Source: Chitinophaga sancti
Lineage (GTDB): Bacteria; Bacteroidota; Bacteroidia; Chitinophagales; Chitinophagaceae
Length of the DNA stretch: 64,000 bases
Direction: 5' to 3'
NCBI RefSeq assembly: GCF_034424315.1
Contig: NZ_CP139972.1
Span: forward strand, 2,666,001-2,730,000
The notes under the pieces are model-generated. The model saw nothing but the letters and a program-made list of their open reading frames with translations. It made no database searches and was not told where the DNA came from. The position numbers were made by a program, and so were the translations under genes. This document shows positions 55,470-64,000 of the stretch, one piece after another. The stretch's first letter is position 1, and the number at the start of each line of letters is the position of its first letter.

Positions 55470-55982
55470 ATGAAACAACTTGTGTTATTATTCAGCCTGT
55501 GTACTGTAATGGCATTTCAGGCTAATGCACAACGTCACGGTAGTGCTTCAGACTACGAAAACGCGGTAGGCGTAAGAGTAAACCCTTGGGTCATAGGTGC
55601 CACATTCCAGCACTTCTTTACTGAAAATCATGCTTTTGAGGCACTGGCCTTTACCAATTACAACCGTCGTACAAATGTAAATTTCACGGCATTGTATGAG
55701 TACCATTTTGACCTGGGTGATACCCCACTGCGTATGTATGCAGGTGGTGGTGTACACTTAGGTATTTACGACCGCTGGGATTATGATCGTGATCGTTATT
55801 ACAAGCATGGTGATGGTTCTTATGCATCTCCAGGTATCGATGGTATCATTGGTCTGGAATACAAGTTCAGGAAAATTCCGCTGGTGATCAGTGGCGACCT
55901 TAAGCCATACGTAAACTTCGTAGGTGGTACTCACCACATTGGCGAAGAGATCGGTGGTGCTTCTGCAAGATTCACCTTCTAA
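55470..55982 (+). CDS. small outer-membrane beta-barrel-like protein (copy 2)
   Basis: A 170-residue paralogue of the preceding protein: signal peptide (MKQLVLLFSLCTVMAFQANAQ), matching YEYHFDLGD and GGGVHLGIYD segments, and terminal ARFTF, a standard barrel end signal. A charged loop rich in Asp, Arg and Tyr (DRWDYDRDRYYKHGDG) is unique to this copy and may face outward. A strong terminator follows. Confidence 0.7.
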   Translation: MKQLVLLFSLCTVMAFQANAQRHGSASDYENAVGVRVNPWVIGATFQHFFTENHAFEALAFTNYNRRTNVNFTALYEYHFDLGDTPLRMYAGGGVHLGIYDRWDYDRDRYYKHGDGSYASPGIDGIIGLEYKFRKIPLVISGDLKPYVNFVGGTHHIGEEIGGASARFTF

Positions 55983-56000
55983 GCGCATATACATTATTTA

Positions 56001-56040
56001 GAAAACGCTTCTGTCGTGATGACAGAAGCGTTTTCTTTTT
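56001..56040 (+). terminator. terminator after the barrel-protein pair
   Basis: GAAAACGCTTCTGTC / GACAGAAGCGTTTTC, a perfect 15-base stem with a 5-base loop, followed by T. Confidence 0.9.
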
Positions 56041-56051
56041 ATATTTAAAGT

Positions 56052-57566
56052 ATGAAGATCTTCACGGCACAACAGATTCGCGAAGCAGATGCATATACTA
56101 TTCAGCACCTGCCAATCAGCAGCCTGGACCTGATGGAAAGAGCTGCGGGTGCGTGTACCAGCTGGATTTGCAAATACTTCGCACCAGAGACACCGGTATA
56201 CATTTACTGCGGTATGGGCAACAATGGCGGAGATGGTCTTGCTATTACACGCCTGCTCAGGAACAGGGATTACAATGCCCATGCATTTGTATTGCATCAT
56301 AGTGAAAAAGCCACTGCAGATCATGTTGCTAACCGGGAAGCGCTGCTACAAAAATATCCTCATGCCCTGCATGATCTACCCAATACCACCTCTATTCCCG
56401 CACTGCCTGCAGATGTCCTGATCATAGATGCTATTTTAGGTACAGGGCTCAGCAGGCCCGTGGAAGGCTGGCTTGCGGGAATCATCCAGCAGTTGCAAAC
56501 ATTGCATGCCACTCATACTATCATCTCGATCGACCTGCCTTCGGGCATGCAGGCAGATAGTTCCTCCGTGAATACACCTGTTGTAAAAGCTCATCATACC
56601 CTGAGTTTTGAATGCTATAAACTTGCTTTTTTATTTCCTGAAAATGCAGGCATTACGGGAGAAGTTCATATTCTGCCCATTGGCCTGCATCCGGATTATA
56701 TTCAGCAAACACCTACCCCATTTCAGATTAGCGAAGAATCACTGATCAAAAGTATTTACAAGCCCCGTTCTCCTTTTGCGCACAAAGGCACTTATGGCCA
56801 TGCGCTGCTCATAGCAGGCAGCGAAGGGAAAATGGGTGCGGCAATCCTTAGCGCCCAATCCTGCCTGAGAGCAGGTGTAGGCTTGTTAACCTGTCATGTT
56901 CCTAAATGCGGATATACTATTATCCAGATAGCTGTACCGCCAGCGATGTGTATCGTGGATGATCAATACGACCACAGTTCCGGTTTTCAAACAGATGTTT
57001 CCAAATACAAGGTAATCGGTATCGGGCCAGGCATTGGCACAGCTGCGGGCACCGCCTGGGCCATGGAACGGTTATTTGAACAATATCGTCAGCCGATGGT
57101 GCTGGATGCGGATGCCCTCAACATCCTCGCCACTACACCGGGTTTGATTGACAAGGTGCCTGCAGGAAGTCTGTTAACGCCACACCCTAAAGAGTTTGAG
57201 CGTCTTTTTGGTAAAACAGCAAATAACAGGGAGCAACTACAGGTATTATCTCACAACGCAATTGAAAAGAGGCTTTGTATACTCTTAAAAGGGCGATATA
57301 CAGCGATGGCATTCCCTGATGGCAACATTTTTTTTAACACAACGGGCAATCCAGGCATGGCTACGGGGGGTAGCGGGGACGTGTTGACGGGTATTTTAAC
57401 CGCACTTTTAGCACAGGGATATTCTTCAAAAGATGCGATGCTGATGGGCGTGTATATGCATGGTATGGCTGGTGACTATGCGGCTGAAACCCTCTCCCAG
57501 GAAGCAATGACAGCAAATGACATCATTGACTATCTCGGCAAATCCTTTCTGCGCCTGCATCGATGA
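56052..57566 (+). CDS. nnr: bifunctional NAD(P)H-hydrate epimerase / ADP-dependent dehydratase
   Basis: Repairs hydrated NADH and NADPH. The 504 residues hold the N-terminal epimerase (YjeF_N, about 1-215; YCGMGNNGGDGLAITRLL is the substrate loop and SIDLPSGMQAD a conserved turn). The C-terminal dehydratase kinase-like domain covers about 235-500: KGTYGHALLIAGSEGKMGAA, TPHPKEFERLFG, and the nucleotide-binding NPGMATGGSGDVLTGI. Length and domain order match the two-domain bacterial form. It is preceded by a terminator, so it has its own promoter. Confidence 0.95.
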   Translation: MKIFTAQQIREADAYTIQHLPISSLDLMERAAGACTSWICKYFAPETPVYIYCGMGNNGGDGLAITRLLRNRDYNAHAFVLHHSEKATADHVANREALLQKYPHALHDLPNTTSIPALPADVLIIDAILGTGLSRPVEGWLAGIIQQLQTLHATHTIISIDLPSGMQADSSSVNTPVVKAHHTLSFECYKLAFLFPENAGITGEVHILPIGLHPDYIQQTPTPFQISEESLIKSIYKPRSPFAHKGTYGHALLIAGSEGKMGAAILSAQSCLRAGVGLLTCHVPKCGYTIIQIAVPPAMCIVDDQYDHSSGFQTDVSKYKVIGIGPGIGTAAGTAWAMERLFEQYRQPMVLDADALNILATTPGLIDKVPAGSLLTPHPKEFERLFGKTANNREQLQVLSHNAIEKRLCILLKGRYTAMAFPDGNIFFNTTGNPGMATGGSGDVLTGILTALLAQGYSSKDAMLMGVYMHGMAGDYAAETLSQEAMTANDIIDYLGKSFLRLHR

Positions 57567-57700
57567 GCACTCCACATCAACATACACCTCAAAAAACCTA
57601 GAAATAACGGCTTTTTCATATCAGTTATATATCTATTTTTCATCAGACAATTCGTAATGGAATAAAGTTTATATTTATAGAATTGTAAAAAATCACGTAT

Positions 57701-59914
57701 ATGAATATCGTTTACCTTGTTCCATGTTTTGGCTTGCTTGCCCTGCTATTTACTGCTGTCCGCAGTTCATGGGTATCCCGTCAGGATGCCGGTAATGAAA
57801 GGATGACAGAAATAGCCCGCTACATAGCAGAAGGGGCAATGGCTTTCCTAAAGGCTGAATACAAGATTCTAACCTATTTTGTCATTATTGCCGCTATCCT
57901 TTTGGGGATCATGGGAGCTTCTCATGAAAACTCTGACTGGACAATTGCCCTTGCATTTATCATTGGAGCTGTATTCTCCGCTACCGCTGGTTTCATTGGA
58001 ATGAGAATCGCAACGAAAGCAAATGTACGTACTGCTCAGGCTGCACGTACCAGTCTGTCACAAGCCCTCAAGGTTTCTTTTACCGGTGGATCTGTAATGG
58101 GTATGGGTGTTGCCGGTCTGGCTGTATTAGGCCTCGGAACACTGTTCATTATCCTGAAATCTTACTTTGGTGCAGTTCCAAACACCAATGAGATGATCAA
58201 AACCATCGAAGTATTGACCGGCTTCTCACTGGGTGCAGAAAGCATTGCTTTGTTTGCACGTGTGGGTGGTGGTATCTATACAAAAGCTGCGGATGTAGGC
58301 GCTGACCTGGTAGGTAAAGTGGAAGCCGGCATCCCGGAAGATGATCCGCGTAACCCTGCTACCATTGCGGATAACGTAGGAGACAATGTAGGTGACGTAG
58401 CTGGTATGGGTGCAGACCTCTTTGGATCTTATGTAGCTACAGTACTGGCAACCATGGTACTGGGCAGTGAAATCATCTCCAACGACAAATTTGGTGGCCT
58501 TGGCCCGATCCTCCTGCCGATGATGATCGCAGGTTTTGGTATTGTGTTTTCCATGATCGCTACCGTATTTGTAAGGATTTCTGAAAATGCAGGTCTGAAT
58601 ACCAGTACCGTACAAAAAGCGCTGAACATGGGTAACTGGGGGTCTATCGTACTCTCCGCTATCGCAAGTGCAGCCCTGGTTTACTGGATCCTGCCAGAAG
58701 GTTCAATCTACCTGAAACGTGATTATTTACCCGGAACAAATGATTTACGTGAAGGTACCAAAGCGATCACACAAGGTGGTGTAGTAGGTGCTATTTTCGT
58801 GGGATTGGCTGTGGGAACGCTGATGAGTATCATCACTGAGTTTTATACCGCAATGGGCAAACGTCCGGTACTCTCTATTATCCGTCAGTCTTCAACCGGC
58901 CACGCTACTAACGTGATTGGTGGTCTGGCAGTAGGGATGGAGTCTACTATGCTGCCGATCATTGTGCTGGCAGCTGGGATCTACGGATCTTATGCCTGTG
59001 CAGGTCTCTATGGTGTGGCAATTGCTGCCGCCGGTATGATGGCTACTACAGCGATGCAGCTGGCGATCGATGCCTTCGGCCCTATTGCTGATAACGCAGG
59101 TGGTATTGCTGAAATGAGTGAACTGCCAAAAGAAGTAAGAGAAAAAACCGATATCCTGGATGCAGTTGGTAATACAACAGCCGCAACGGGTAAAGGTTTC
59201 GCTATTGCATCTGCAGCACTGACAGCGCTCGCGCTGTTTGCAGCATTCGTAGGTGTGGCAAAGATCAATGGTATTGATATTTATAAGGCGAATGTGCTGT
59301 CTGGTCTGTTCATTGGTGCCATGATTCCGTTTATCTTCTCCTCCCTGGCAATCAGGGCTGTGGGCGAAGCGGCCATGAGCATGGTGGAAGAAGTAAGAAG
59401 ACAATTCAGGACCATTCCTGGTATTATGGAAGGAACCGGCAAACCTGAATATGATAAGTGTGTAGCGATTTCAACACAGGCTTCTATTAAGAAAATGATG
59501 GTGCCTGGTGCGATTGCGCTGATCACTCCTATCGTAGTTGGTTTTGTATTTGGTCCGGAAGTGTTAGGTGGTTTCCTGGCCGGTGCTACTGTAAGTGGTG
59601 TACTGATGGGGATCTTCCAGAACAATGCAGGCGGTGCCTGGGATAATGCGAAGAAAAGCTTTGAGAAAGGTGTGGTGATCAATGGTGAGACTTATTACAA
59701 AAAGTCAGAACCACATAAAGCATCAGTAACCGGTGATACTGTAGGTGATCCGTTTAAAGATACTTCAGGTCCTTCCATGAACATCCTGATCAAGCTGATG
59801 TCTATTGTGAGTTTGGTGATCGCTCCTACATTGGCAGATATCCATCATACAGGAAAAGTAGAAACTGTAAAAAAACAACAGGTGAAAACCGAGCAGGTGA
59901 TCGCTAAGAAATAA
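57701..59914 (+). CDS. hppA: membrane ion-translocating pyrophosphatase, K+-dependent type
   Basis: A 737-residue integral membrane protein (about 16 helices) that couples pyrophosphate hydrolysis to pumping of H+ or Na+. The substrate loop [17 protein letters not shown] and the [20 protein letters not shown] block are clear, as is the later DNAGGIAEM. The sequence [10 protein letters not shown] has Ala and Gly at the two positions that mark the K+-dependent subfamily. Na+-pumping members belong to that group, so the ion is not settled. The C-terminus carries an extra charged tail ([15 protein letters not shown]). Monocistronic with its own terminator. Confidence 0.95.
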   Translation: MNIVYLVPCFGLLALLFTAVRSSWVSRQDAGNERMTEIARYIAEGAMAFLKAEYKILTYFVIIAAILLGIMGASHENSDWTIALAFIIGAVFSATAGFIGMRIATKANVRTAQAARTSLSQALKVSFTGGSVMGMGVAGLAVLGLGTLFIILKSYFGAVPNTNEMIKTIEVLTGFSLGAESIALFARVGGGIYTKAADVGADLVGKVEAGIPEDDPRNPATIADNVGDNVGDVAGMGADLFGSYVATVLATMVLGSEIISNDKFGGLGPILLPMMIAGFGIVFSMIATVFVRISENAGLNTSTVQKALNMGNWGSIVLSAIASAALVYWILPEGSIYLKRDYLPGTNDLREGTKAITQGGVVGAIFVGLAVGTLMSIITEFYTAMGKRPVLSIIRQSSTGHATNVIGGLAVGMESTMLPIIVLAAGIYGSYACAGLYGVAIAAAGMMATTAMQLAIDAFGPIADNAGGIAEMSELPKEVREKTDILDAVGNTTAATGKGFAIASAALTALALFAAFVGVAKINGIDIYKANVLSGLFIGAMIPFIFSSLAIRAVGEAAMSMVEEVRRQFRTIPGIMEGTGKPEYDKCVAISTQASIKKMMVPGAIALITPIVVGFVFGPEVLGGFLAGATVSGVLMGIFQNNAGGAWDNAKKSFEKGVVINGETYYKKSEPHKASVTGDTVGDPFKDTSGPSMNILIKLMSIVSLVIAPTLADIHHTGKVETVKKQQVKTEQVIAKK

Positions 59915-59930
59915 GATCTTTTGATTTTTT

Positions 59931-59966
59931 AAAAGAGCCCCGGCCGGATGGCCGGGGCTCTTTTAT
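59931..59966 (+). terminator. terminator of hppA
   Basis: AAAAGAGCCCCGGCC / GGCCGGGGCTCTTTT, a perfect 15-base stem with the 4-base loop GGAT. Confidence 0.93.
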
Positions 59967-60113
59967 TTATACACCATTCGAACCAGCGTCGAAGAAAGCT
60001 TATCGAAGCACTGGCTATTCACCTGTTTTTAATGAATTATCGGTCGTGTACCGGTTTGTTATCTATTTTCTGAAAAAGAAGCCCTTTGATGAACAAGGTC
60101 TGTTCAAAAAGGG

Positions 60114-60206
60114 AGATAACCCGCAGATAACCCGCCTATATCCCGCCTATAAGCCGCCTATAACCCGCATCTTTAAAGAGGCGGGATATCTACGGCTTAT
60201 CTGCGG
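60114..60206. repeat. tandem 11-base repeats with inverted arm
   Basis: Five imperfect units of about 11 bases on the pattern ATAACCCGCCT run from 60114 to 60170. They are followed by GAGGCGGGATATC onward (60178-60206), which is close to the reverse complement of 60121-60148. The region could fold into a long imperfect hairpin. An open frame of 62 codons crosses it but looks non-coding. The remaining 59967-60339 gap shows nothing else. Confidence 0.7.
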
Positions 60207-60339
60207 ATCATTCCCGGCTCGGCTCTATTATTAAGGTATCACCAGCCCTAAGTACCTGCCGGGATGATCTATTTTCCCCAAAATCACTTTAATCCCCTGC
60301 GGCTTAATTAAAATGTTACACGACCGAATGATCAATTTA

Positions 60340-60370
60340 TTTGCTGAACTGGAAAAACTTCCTATCTTTG
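60340..60370 (+). promoter_or_regulatory. consensus Bacteroidota promoter of the Rrf2 gene
   Basis: TTTG (60340-60343), exactly 19 bases, then TATCTTTG (60363-60370): a perfect TTTG-N19-TAnnTTTG promoter. The start site should be near 60377. Confidence 0.85.
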
Positions 60371-60395
60371 TACTGTAATCATTTTAATTACAGTA
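60371..60395. promoter_or_regulatory. palindromic operator at the Rrf2 start
   Basis: TACTGTAAT-N7-ATTACAGTA, a perfect 9-base inverted repeat directly after the promoter -7 box and ending at the ATG. It covers the predicted transcription start, the classic place for autorepression by an Rrf2 dimer. Confidence 0.75.
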
Positions 60396-60808
60396 TGGTC
60401 AAAAGTAAGTTTGCAATATCAATTCACATCCTCAGCCTGCTCAGCCTATCTGAGTCAGAATGGCTGTCGAGTGATATCATTGCAGGTTCACTTAATACGA
60501 ACCCCGCCCTGGTGCGTAAGGAACTGGCAGCCCTGAAAGAGGCTGACCTGGTTGAAGGCAAGGAAGGGAAAAATGGGGGTAGCCGCCTGACCAAACCAGC
60601 AAACAATATCTACTTGTCCGATGTTTTCCAGATAGTAAAGGAAAACCACATCTTCGGCTTCTCTCCTAACCTTCCCAACCCTGCCTGCCCTGTAGGCAGA
60701 GAGATCAATGGAGCGCTGGAAAGCCTTTTCGATACCATCGACCAGGCTGTATATGAGAAACTGAAGCATACCACACTGGCGGAATTCAGCGCTCAGTTTG
60801 TGACCTGA
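60395..60808 (+). CDS. Rrf2-family transcriptional repressor
   Basis: A 137-residue winged-helix regulator starting MVKSKFAISIHIL; this start lies after the promoter, while earlier in-frame starts fall inside it. The wHTH core is LSSDIIAGSLNTNPALVRKE, with KNGGSRLTKP as the wing. Only one cysteine (NPACPVG) is seen, so an Fe-S cluster as in IscR is unlikely; a one-cysteine redox switch like that of YwnA/HypR types is possible. It lies upstream of an NAD(P)-binding protein gene, a common pairing for this group. Confidence 0.9.
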   Translation: MVKSKFAISIHILSLLSLSESEWLSSDIIAGSLNTNPALVRKELAALKEADLVEGKEGKNGGSRLTKPANNIYLSDVFQIVKENHIFGFSPNLPNPACPVGREINGALESLFDTIDQAVYEKLKHTTLAEFSAQFVT

Positions 60809-60864
60809 TTTTTTTTGTATCAAACTGTAACAATTTTAATAACAATAATAAAAATAGTAATACA

Positions 60865-61494
60865 ATGAAATTAACTATCGTAGGCGCGTCTGGCTTTATT
60901 GGCGGCGCATTATTAGCTGAAGCACTGGAAAGAGGACATGAAGTAACTGCTATCGTGCGTAATCCGGAGAAGATCACTATTACGAGTCCTAAACTGACCG
61001 TAAAGCAGGGTGATGTAGCTGATGCTGACAAACTTGCTGAATTGGTAACAGGCACTGAGGCTATTATTAGCTCTTTCAATGCGCATGATACCCCTACTTA
61101 CCTGAAACTGATCCAGGGTCTGGCAAATGGTGCAAGAAAAGCTGGTATCAAGCGTGTGCTGGTGGTAAGTGGCGCAGGTAGCCTGGAAATAGCGCCGGGT
61201 AAGCAATTACTGGATACACCGGAATTCCCGGCAGAGTGGAAAGGTGGTGCAACTGCTGCCCGCGAAGGTTTCTACTGGCTGAGAGAACAGAATGACCTGG
61301 ATTGGACGGTGATGAGCCCTGCGGCTTATATCTTCCCTGGAGAACGTACCGGTAAGTTCCGTTTGGGTAAGGATACCCTGGTTACTGATGCAGAAGGTAA
61401 CAGCAAGATCTCAAATAAGGATTATGCGGTAGCGCTGATTGATGAAGTGGAGAAGAACCAGCATGTGAAGGCAAGGTTTACTGCTGCTTACTAG
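60865..61494 (+). CDS. NAD(P)-binding oxidoreductase (YwnB/NmrA-like atypical SDR)
   Basis: A 209-residue Rossmann-fold protein. The cofactor motif GASGFIGGALL is at residues 7-17, with the adenosine-binding VRNPEKI later and VVSGAGSLE after the fourth strand. It lacks the YxxxK of classical SDRs, as usual for atypical SDRs; activity is unproven. The gene follows the Rrf2 repressor by 56 bases and is probably its target, perhaps in quinone or electrophile stress. A strong terminator follows. Confidence 0.85.
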   Translation: MKLTIVGASGFIGGALLAEALERGHEVTAIVRNPEKITITSPKLTVKQGDVADADKLAELVTGTEAIISSFNAHDTPTYLKLIQGLANGARKAGIKRVLVVSGAGSLEIAPGKQLLDTPEFPAEWKGGATAAREGFYWLREQNDLDWTVMSPAAYIFPGERTGKFRLGKDTLVTDAEGNSKISNKDYAVALIDEVEKNQHVKARFTAAY

Positions 61495-61503
61495 GGTGGT
61501 TGT

Positions 61504-61543
61504 AAAAAAGAGGAGTATCATTTTATTGACACTCCTCTTTTTT
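61504..61543. terminator. bidirectional terminator between convergent genes
   Basis: AAAAAAGAGGAGT (61504-61516) and ACTCCTCTTTTTT (61531-61543), a 13-base stem with a 14-base loop, between the NAD(P)-binding gene and the leftward AraC gene. Confidence 0.85.
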
Positions 61544-61631
61544 TATAAATGTCGCAGCTTTTCTGAAAATGGGTTTCACTACCGTTGGTGAATTCCCTCT
61601 TTTATGAATGTTTTATAAATGTCGCAGCTTT
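61541..61631. repeat. 21-base direct repeat at the 3' end of the AraC gene
   Basis: TTTTATAAATGTCGCAGCTT plus one T occurs at 61541-61561 and 61611-61631, a 70-base period. The second copy encodes the last residues of the AraC protein (KLRHL and stop). A 49-base spacer lies between. Confidence 0.85.
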
Positions 61632-62611
61632 ACCGGGCTGACGCCGAATTTCTTTCTGAATGCAGTACTGAAGTGTTGCACAGAGGAAAACCCTAATTGC
61701 TCTGCTATCTCCGTCACTGACTGTGCAGCGGCATTCAATAATCGCCGCGCCTGCTCCATTTTATGATCATTCAGGTATCCAAACACAGTATTATCAAACA
61801 CCTGTCTGAACCCGTTCTTCAGTTTAAATTCATTCAATCCTGCTGCTCTTGATAACTCTGTAAGGGATGGTGGTTCCTGCATTTGTTCCAGTAACAGGTC
61901 TCTTGCATGAAAGATCTTTTCCCTGTCTGTGACTGATAAGAGGTGTTTTTTATCACGTGCATCATCCGCCTGTTCCTGCTGTTCACATTGCAGGGCCAGC
62001 AACTCTATTACTTTAGATTGGAGAAATAGTTTTTTATGTCCTCCCTGGAACTGACAGTTCCGGATCTCATCCAGAATCATCAGCATGCGGGTAGTAATAG
62101 GATGATTCGTCTTTTTATTCAGGATAATCGGTTTATTGCCTGCCACATTATTTGCCAGCATATCCAGGATGCGGCCGTTATTGTCGGCCAGCTGCAGGAA
62201 TCGTTCTTTGCTGAAGTTCATCCCCACTACTGCCAGTCCTTCCTGCTTAATGATATGCGCATTCTCCACTCCTATCGGGTTGAAAAACAGGTTATGTTCC
62301 AGGGTACCAAACACCCGCTGGCGGTCATAACCTACATTGGTATTGAAATGCCCGCGTACCATAAATAACAGCGAAACGGAAGGCACAGCTTCTGTGGCAT
62401 TCACATGAAGGTTCTCGTATACAGAGGCATCGCCGGAGAAAATATGGTATCCGTCAAAAAAGGTTTCCCGGAACACCGCCTCCCCAAAGTGGTATTTGAT
62501 CTCCTGCCGCTCTTCTACCAGTTTGGTAGAGACGAATTTTTCCTGAAGGTCGTCCCCCATTTCCTCTTCGAGCAATAATTCATTTATATCATTCCTAATC
62601 TGGACACCCAT
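61613..62611 (-). CDS. AraC-family regulator, PchR-like
   Basis: A 332-residue regulator. The N-terminal part (about 1-210) resembles the sensor of PchR-type activators that sense siderophores or similar ligands (FMVRGHFNTNVGYDRQ, HNLFFNPIG). The C-terminal two-HTH domain covers about 235-332 with LTELSRAAGLNEFKLKNGFR and AEQLGFSSVQHFSTAFRKKF. A small protein and a TonB-dependent receptor lie divergently upstream, so receptor control is plausible. The stop lies inside the second copy of a 21-base direct repeat. Confidence 0.88.
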   Translation of the reverse strand: MGVQIRNDINELLLEEEMGDDLQEKFVSTKLVEERQEIKYHFGEAVFRETFFDGYHIFSGDASVYENLHVNATEAVPSVSLLFMVRGHFNTNVGYDRQRVFGTLEHNLFFNPIGVENAHIIKQEGLAVVGMNFSKERFLQLADNNGRILDMLANNVAGNKPIILNKKTNHPITTRMLMILDEIRNCQFQGGHKKLFLQSKVIELLALQCEQQEQADDARDKKHLLSVTDREKIFHARDLLLEQMQEPPSLTELSRAAGLNEFKLKNGFRQVFDNTVFGYLNDHKMEQARRLLNAAAQSVTEIAEQLGFSSVQHFSTAFRKKFGVSPVKLRHL

Positions 62612-62705
62612 AATAATCCGTTAAATATAAAATTTAATCCTTTTCGTGTAACAGTTAACCAGACGGTGTGCATCACCTTTGCACAAAACTAAATATTATA
62701 TTTAC

Positions 62706-62921
62706 ATGATCGGAATATTCAAGACAAATATCGATACAGACCTGGATAAGTTGAAAGTTATTTCAGCCATCCACCAGGAGTTCCGAATTCAAGCCTGCAC
62801 TGTAGATATTGAAGATTGCGATAAAGTATTAAGGGTTGTTGGCCAGGAAAATCATGTGAATGAAGCCCAGGTTATTTTTCTTTTACAACGCATGGGTTAT
62901 CAATGTGATATACTCGAATAG
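62706..62921 (+). CDS. small ferredoxin-fold-like (HMA-like) protein
   Basis: A 71-residue protein starting MIGIFKTNIDTD. The pattern of strands and helices (KTNIDTDLDKLKVISAIHQ, CTVDIEDCDKVLRVVG, EAQVIFLLQRMGYQCDIL) resembles a beta-alpha-beta-beta-alpha-beta heavy-metal-associated fold, but the metal-binding CxxC is missing. Similar short proteins occur in Bacteroidota without known role. It lies between the divergent AraC gene and the TonB receptor gene. Confidence 0.6.
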   Translation: MIGIFKTNIDTDLDKLKVISAIHQEFRIQACTVDIEDCDKVLRVVGQENHVNEAQVIFLLQRMGYQCDILE

Positions 62922-63066
62922 TGAATATTTTAAAAAATTTCTTTGCCAATCTATAGGGGTAACCCCAATATCCCACGTCATATACTCGTCATAGATACTA
63001 AGCGTGTTTAAATTATAACAAGCGCACTTACAACATTTGTAAAATTTATAACTATCAAATCCTTTT

Positions 63067-64000
63067 ATGAAGACAAGGCTAGTAAAGCTACTGTCCATTG
63101 GCATTCTATTGCTTTGGGCGCTACAGACAAATGCGCAGCAACGGTTTACATTAAGCGGATATGTAAAAGACCAGCAAAACGGTGAAAGCCTGATCGGTAT
63201 CTCCGTTTCCAAAGCAGGAACAGGACTTGGTACTGTTACCAATGAATATGGCTTTTATTCCCTAACACTGCCTGCCGGCGAGCATGACATTCAGTTCTCT
63301 TATATAGGCTATGCACCGATTAAGACACATATTTCCCTGAAAGGAAACCAGAACCTGGACATCAAACTCGATAAGTCCAGCAATCAGCTGAATACCGTAA
63401 CTGTAATCGGCGATAAACAAGAGAAGGCAGTCAACACATTGAATACCAGCATTAACCGTCTGGACATTGCCCAGATGAAAAAGATGCCCACCTTTATGGG
63501 TGAAGTAGACGTACTGCGCTCGATCCAGACCCTGCCCGGTGTACAAACCGTAGGTGAAGGGGCCAGCGGCTTCAACGTACGTGGTGGCGCAGCAGATGAA
63601 AACCTGATTCTTCTGGACGAAGCACCGGTATATAATTCTACCCACATGCTCGGGTTCTTCTCAGTATTTAACCCGGATGCGGTAAAAAGCGTAAACCTCA
63701 TTAAAGGTGGATTTCCGGCAGAATACGGCGGTCGTACATCTTCTGTACTTGATATACGAATGAAGGACGGGAACAACCAGAATCTGGCTGTAAACGGCGG
63801 TATCAGTAATGTATTCAGCCGTCTCTCTATCGAGGCCCCTATCGTAAAGGATCAATCTTCCTTTATCATAGCAGCCCGCCGTTCTTATATCGACATCCTC
63901 ATGAAGCCATTCCTGAACGGAGATATGAAGGACACCAAACTGAACTTCTATGATATTACTGCAAAGGCAAACTTCAAACTGAATAAAAGCAATACCCTCT
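63067..64000 (+). CDS. TonB-dependent outer-membrane receptor, N-terminal part
   Basis: The first 311 residues; the gene runs off the window. A signal peptide (MKTRLVKLLSIGILLLWALQ, NAQ cleavage) is followed by a carboxypeptidase-regulatory-like domain (about 30-110: LSGYVKDQQNGESLIGISVS, GTVTNEYGFYSLTLPAG). The plug domain comes next (about 130-250: RSIQTLPGVQTVGEGASGFN, VRGGAADENLILLDEAPVYN, IKGGFPAEYGGRTSSVLDIR), then barrel strands. It would import a large nutrient such as a siderophore complex using TonB energy. No SusD-like gene is visible. AraC control is likely from the neighbourhood. Confidence 0.93.
   Translation, partial: MKTRLVKLLSIGILLLWALQTNAQQRFTLSGYVKDQQNGESLIGISVSKAGTGLGTVTNEYGFYSLTLPAGEHDIQFSYIGYAPIKTHISLKGNQNLDIKLDKSSNQLNTVTVIGDKQEKAVNTLNTSINRLDIAQMKKMPTFMGEVDVLRSIQTLPGVQTVGEGASGFNVRGGAADENLILLDEAPVYNSTHMLGFFSVFNPDAVKSVNLIKGGFPAEYGGRTSSVLDIRMKDGNNQNLAVNGGISNVFSRLSIEAPIVKDQSSFIIAARRSYIDILMKPFLNGDMKDTKLNFYDITAKANFKLNKSNTL

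Noticed and set aside
60114..60206. Possible CRISPR array from short tandem repeats.
   Set aside because: Units are about 11 bases with no spacers, and no cas gene is present in the window.
60046..60234. 62-codon open frame across the tandem repeats before the Rrf2 gene.
   Set aside because: Its sequence is produced by the repeat units, with no start context or domain.

Overview
The window looks like the chromosome of a Bacteroidota species, most likely Chitinophaga or a close relative in the Chitinophagaceae (inference). The grounds are: start codons with little Shine-Dalgarno signal, promoters of the TTTG-N19-TAnnTTTG type (upstream of the Rrf2 gene, the MCE gene and tRNA-Arg), lipoproteins with SC-type lipoboxes, a carboxypeptidase-regulatory-like TonB receptor, and an LptD / amidase / MCE / OstA-like gene cluster.

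Region 1 (1-13.6 kb) is the right half of a prophage. In order it carries a ClpP-type head protease with a scaffold-like tail, a small probable decoration protein, the major capsid protein, a tail-tube-like protein with a small follower, the portal, a connector, a zinc ribbon, a small protein, a 1138-residue fibre with an SGNH esterase domain, and a lysis cassette (holin, one-protein spanin, glucosaminidase). A tyrosine integrase lies next to tRNA-Arg(TCT), the likely attachment site. The left half with the terminase lies outside the window.

Region 2 (13.6-21.7 kb) starts with housekeeping genes (ung, plsC). It continues with a Tat-signal alcohol dehydrogenase, its divergent AraC regulator, a C-S lyase-type aminotransferase and a DUF3737 protein. 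It ends in a stretch of broken genes: SDR, cupin, carboxymuconolactone decarboxylase, recombinase and AraC remnants.

Region 3 (21.8-42.6 kb) is the centrepiece: a leftward operon for an insecticidal-type Tc toxin. A fused TcB-TcC protein (2483 aa) is followed by a TcA protein (3141 aa). Then come a family of cysteine-rich Hint-like proteins (one intact and apparently catalytically dead, one decayed, one fused to an HExxH metalloprotease) and a zinc-ribbon protein. The Hint-like and protease genes do not belong to the classical Tc set and may form a new accessory or effector layer. A small scar at 43.2 kb repeats two pieces of the SDR/alcohol dehydrogenase locus at 15.6-16.1 kb, so related sequence lies on both sides of this island.

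Region 4 (43.6-64 kb) is mostly ordinary chromosome. It has a secreted protein, two paralogous lipoproteins with seven WKNG-type repeats each, and the outer-membrane biogenesis cluster (lptD; divergent amidase, MCE protein, OstA-like protein). It continues with two small barrel-like proteins, the NAD(P)HX repair enzyme, a K+-dependent-type membrane pyrophosphatase, an Rrf2 repressor with its NAD(P)-binding partner, an AraC regulator, a small ferredoxin-fold-like protein, and the first part of a TonB-dependent receptor cut by the window edge.
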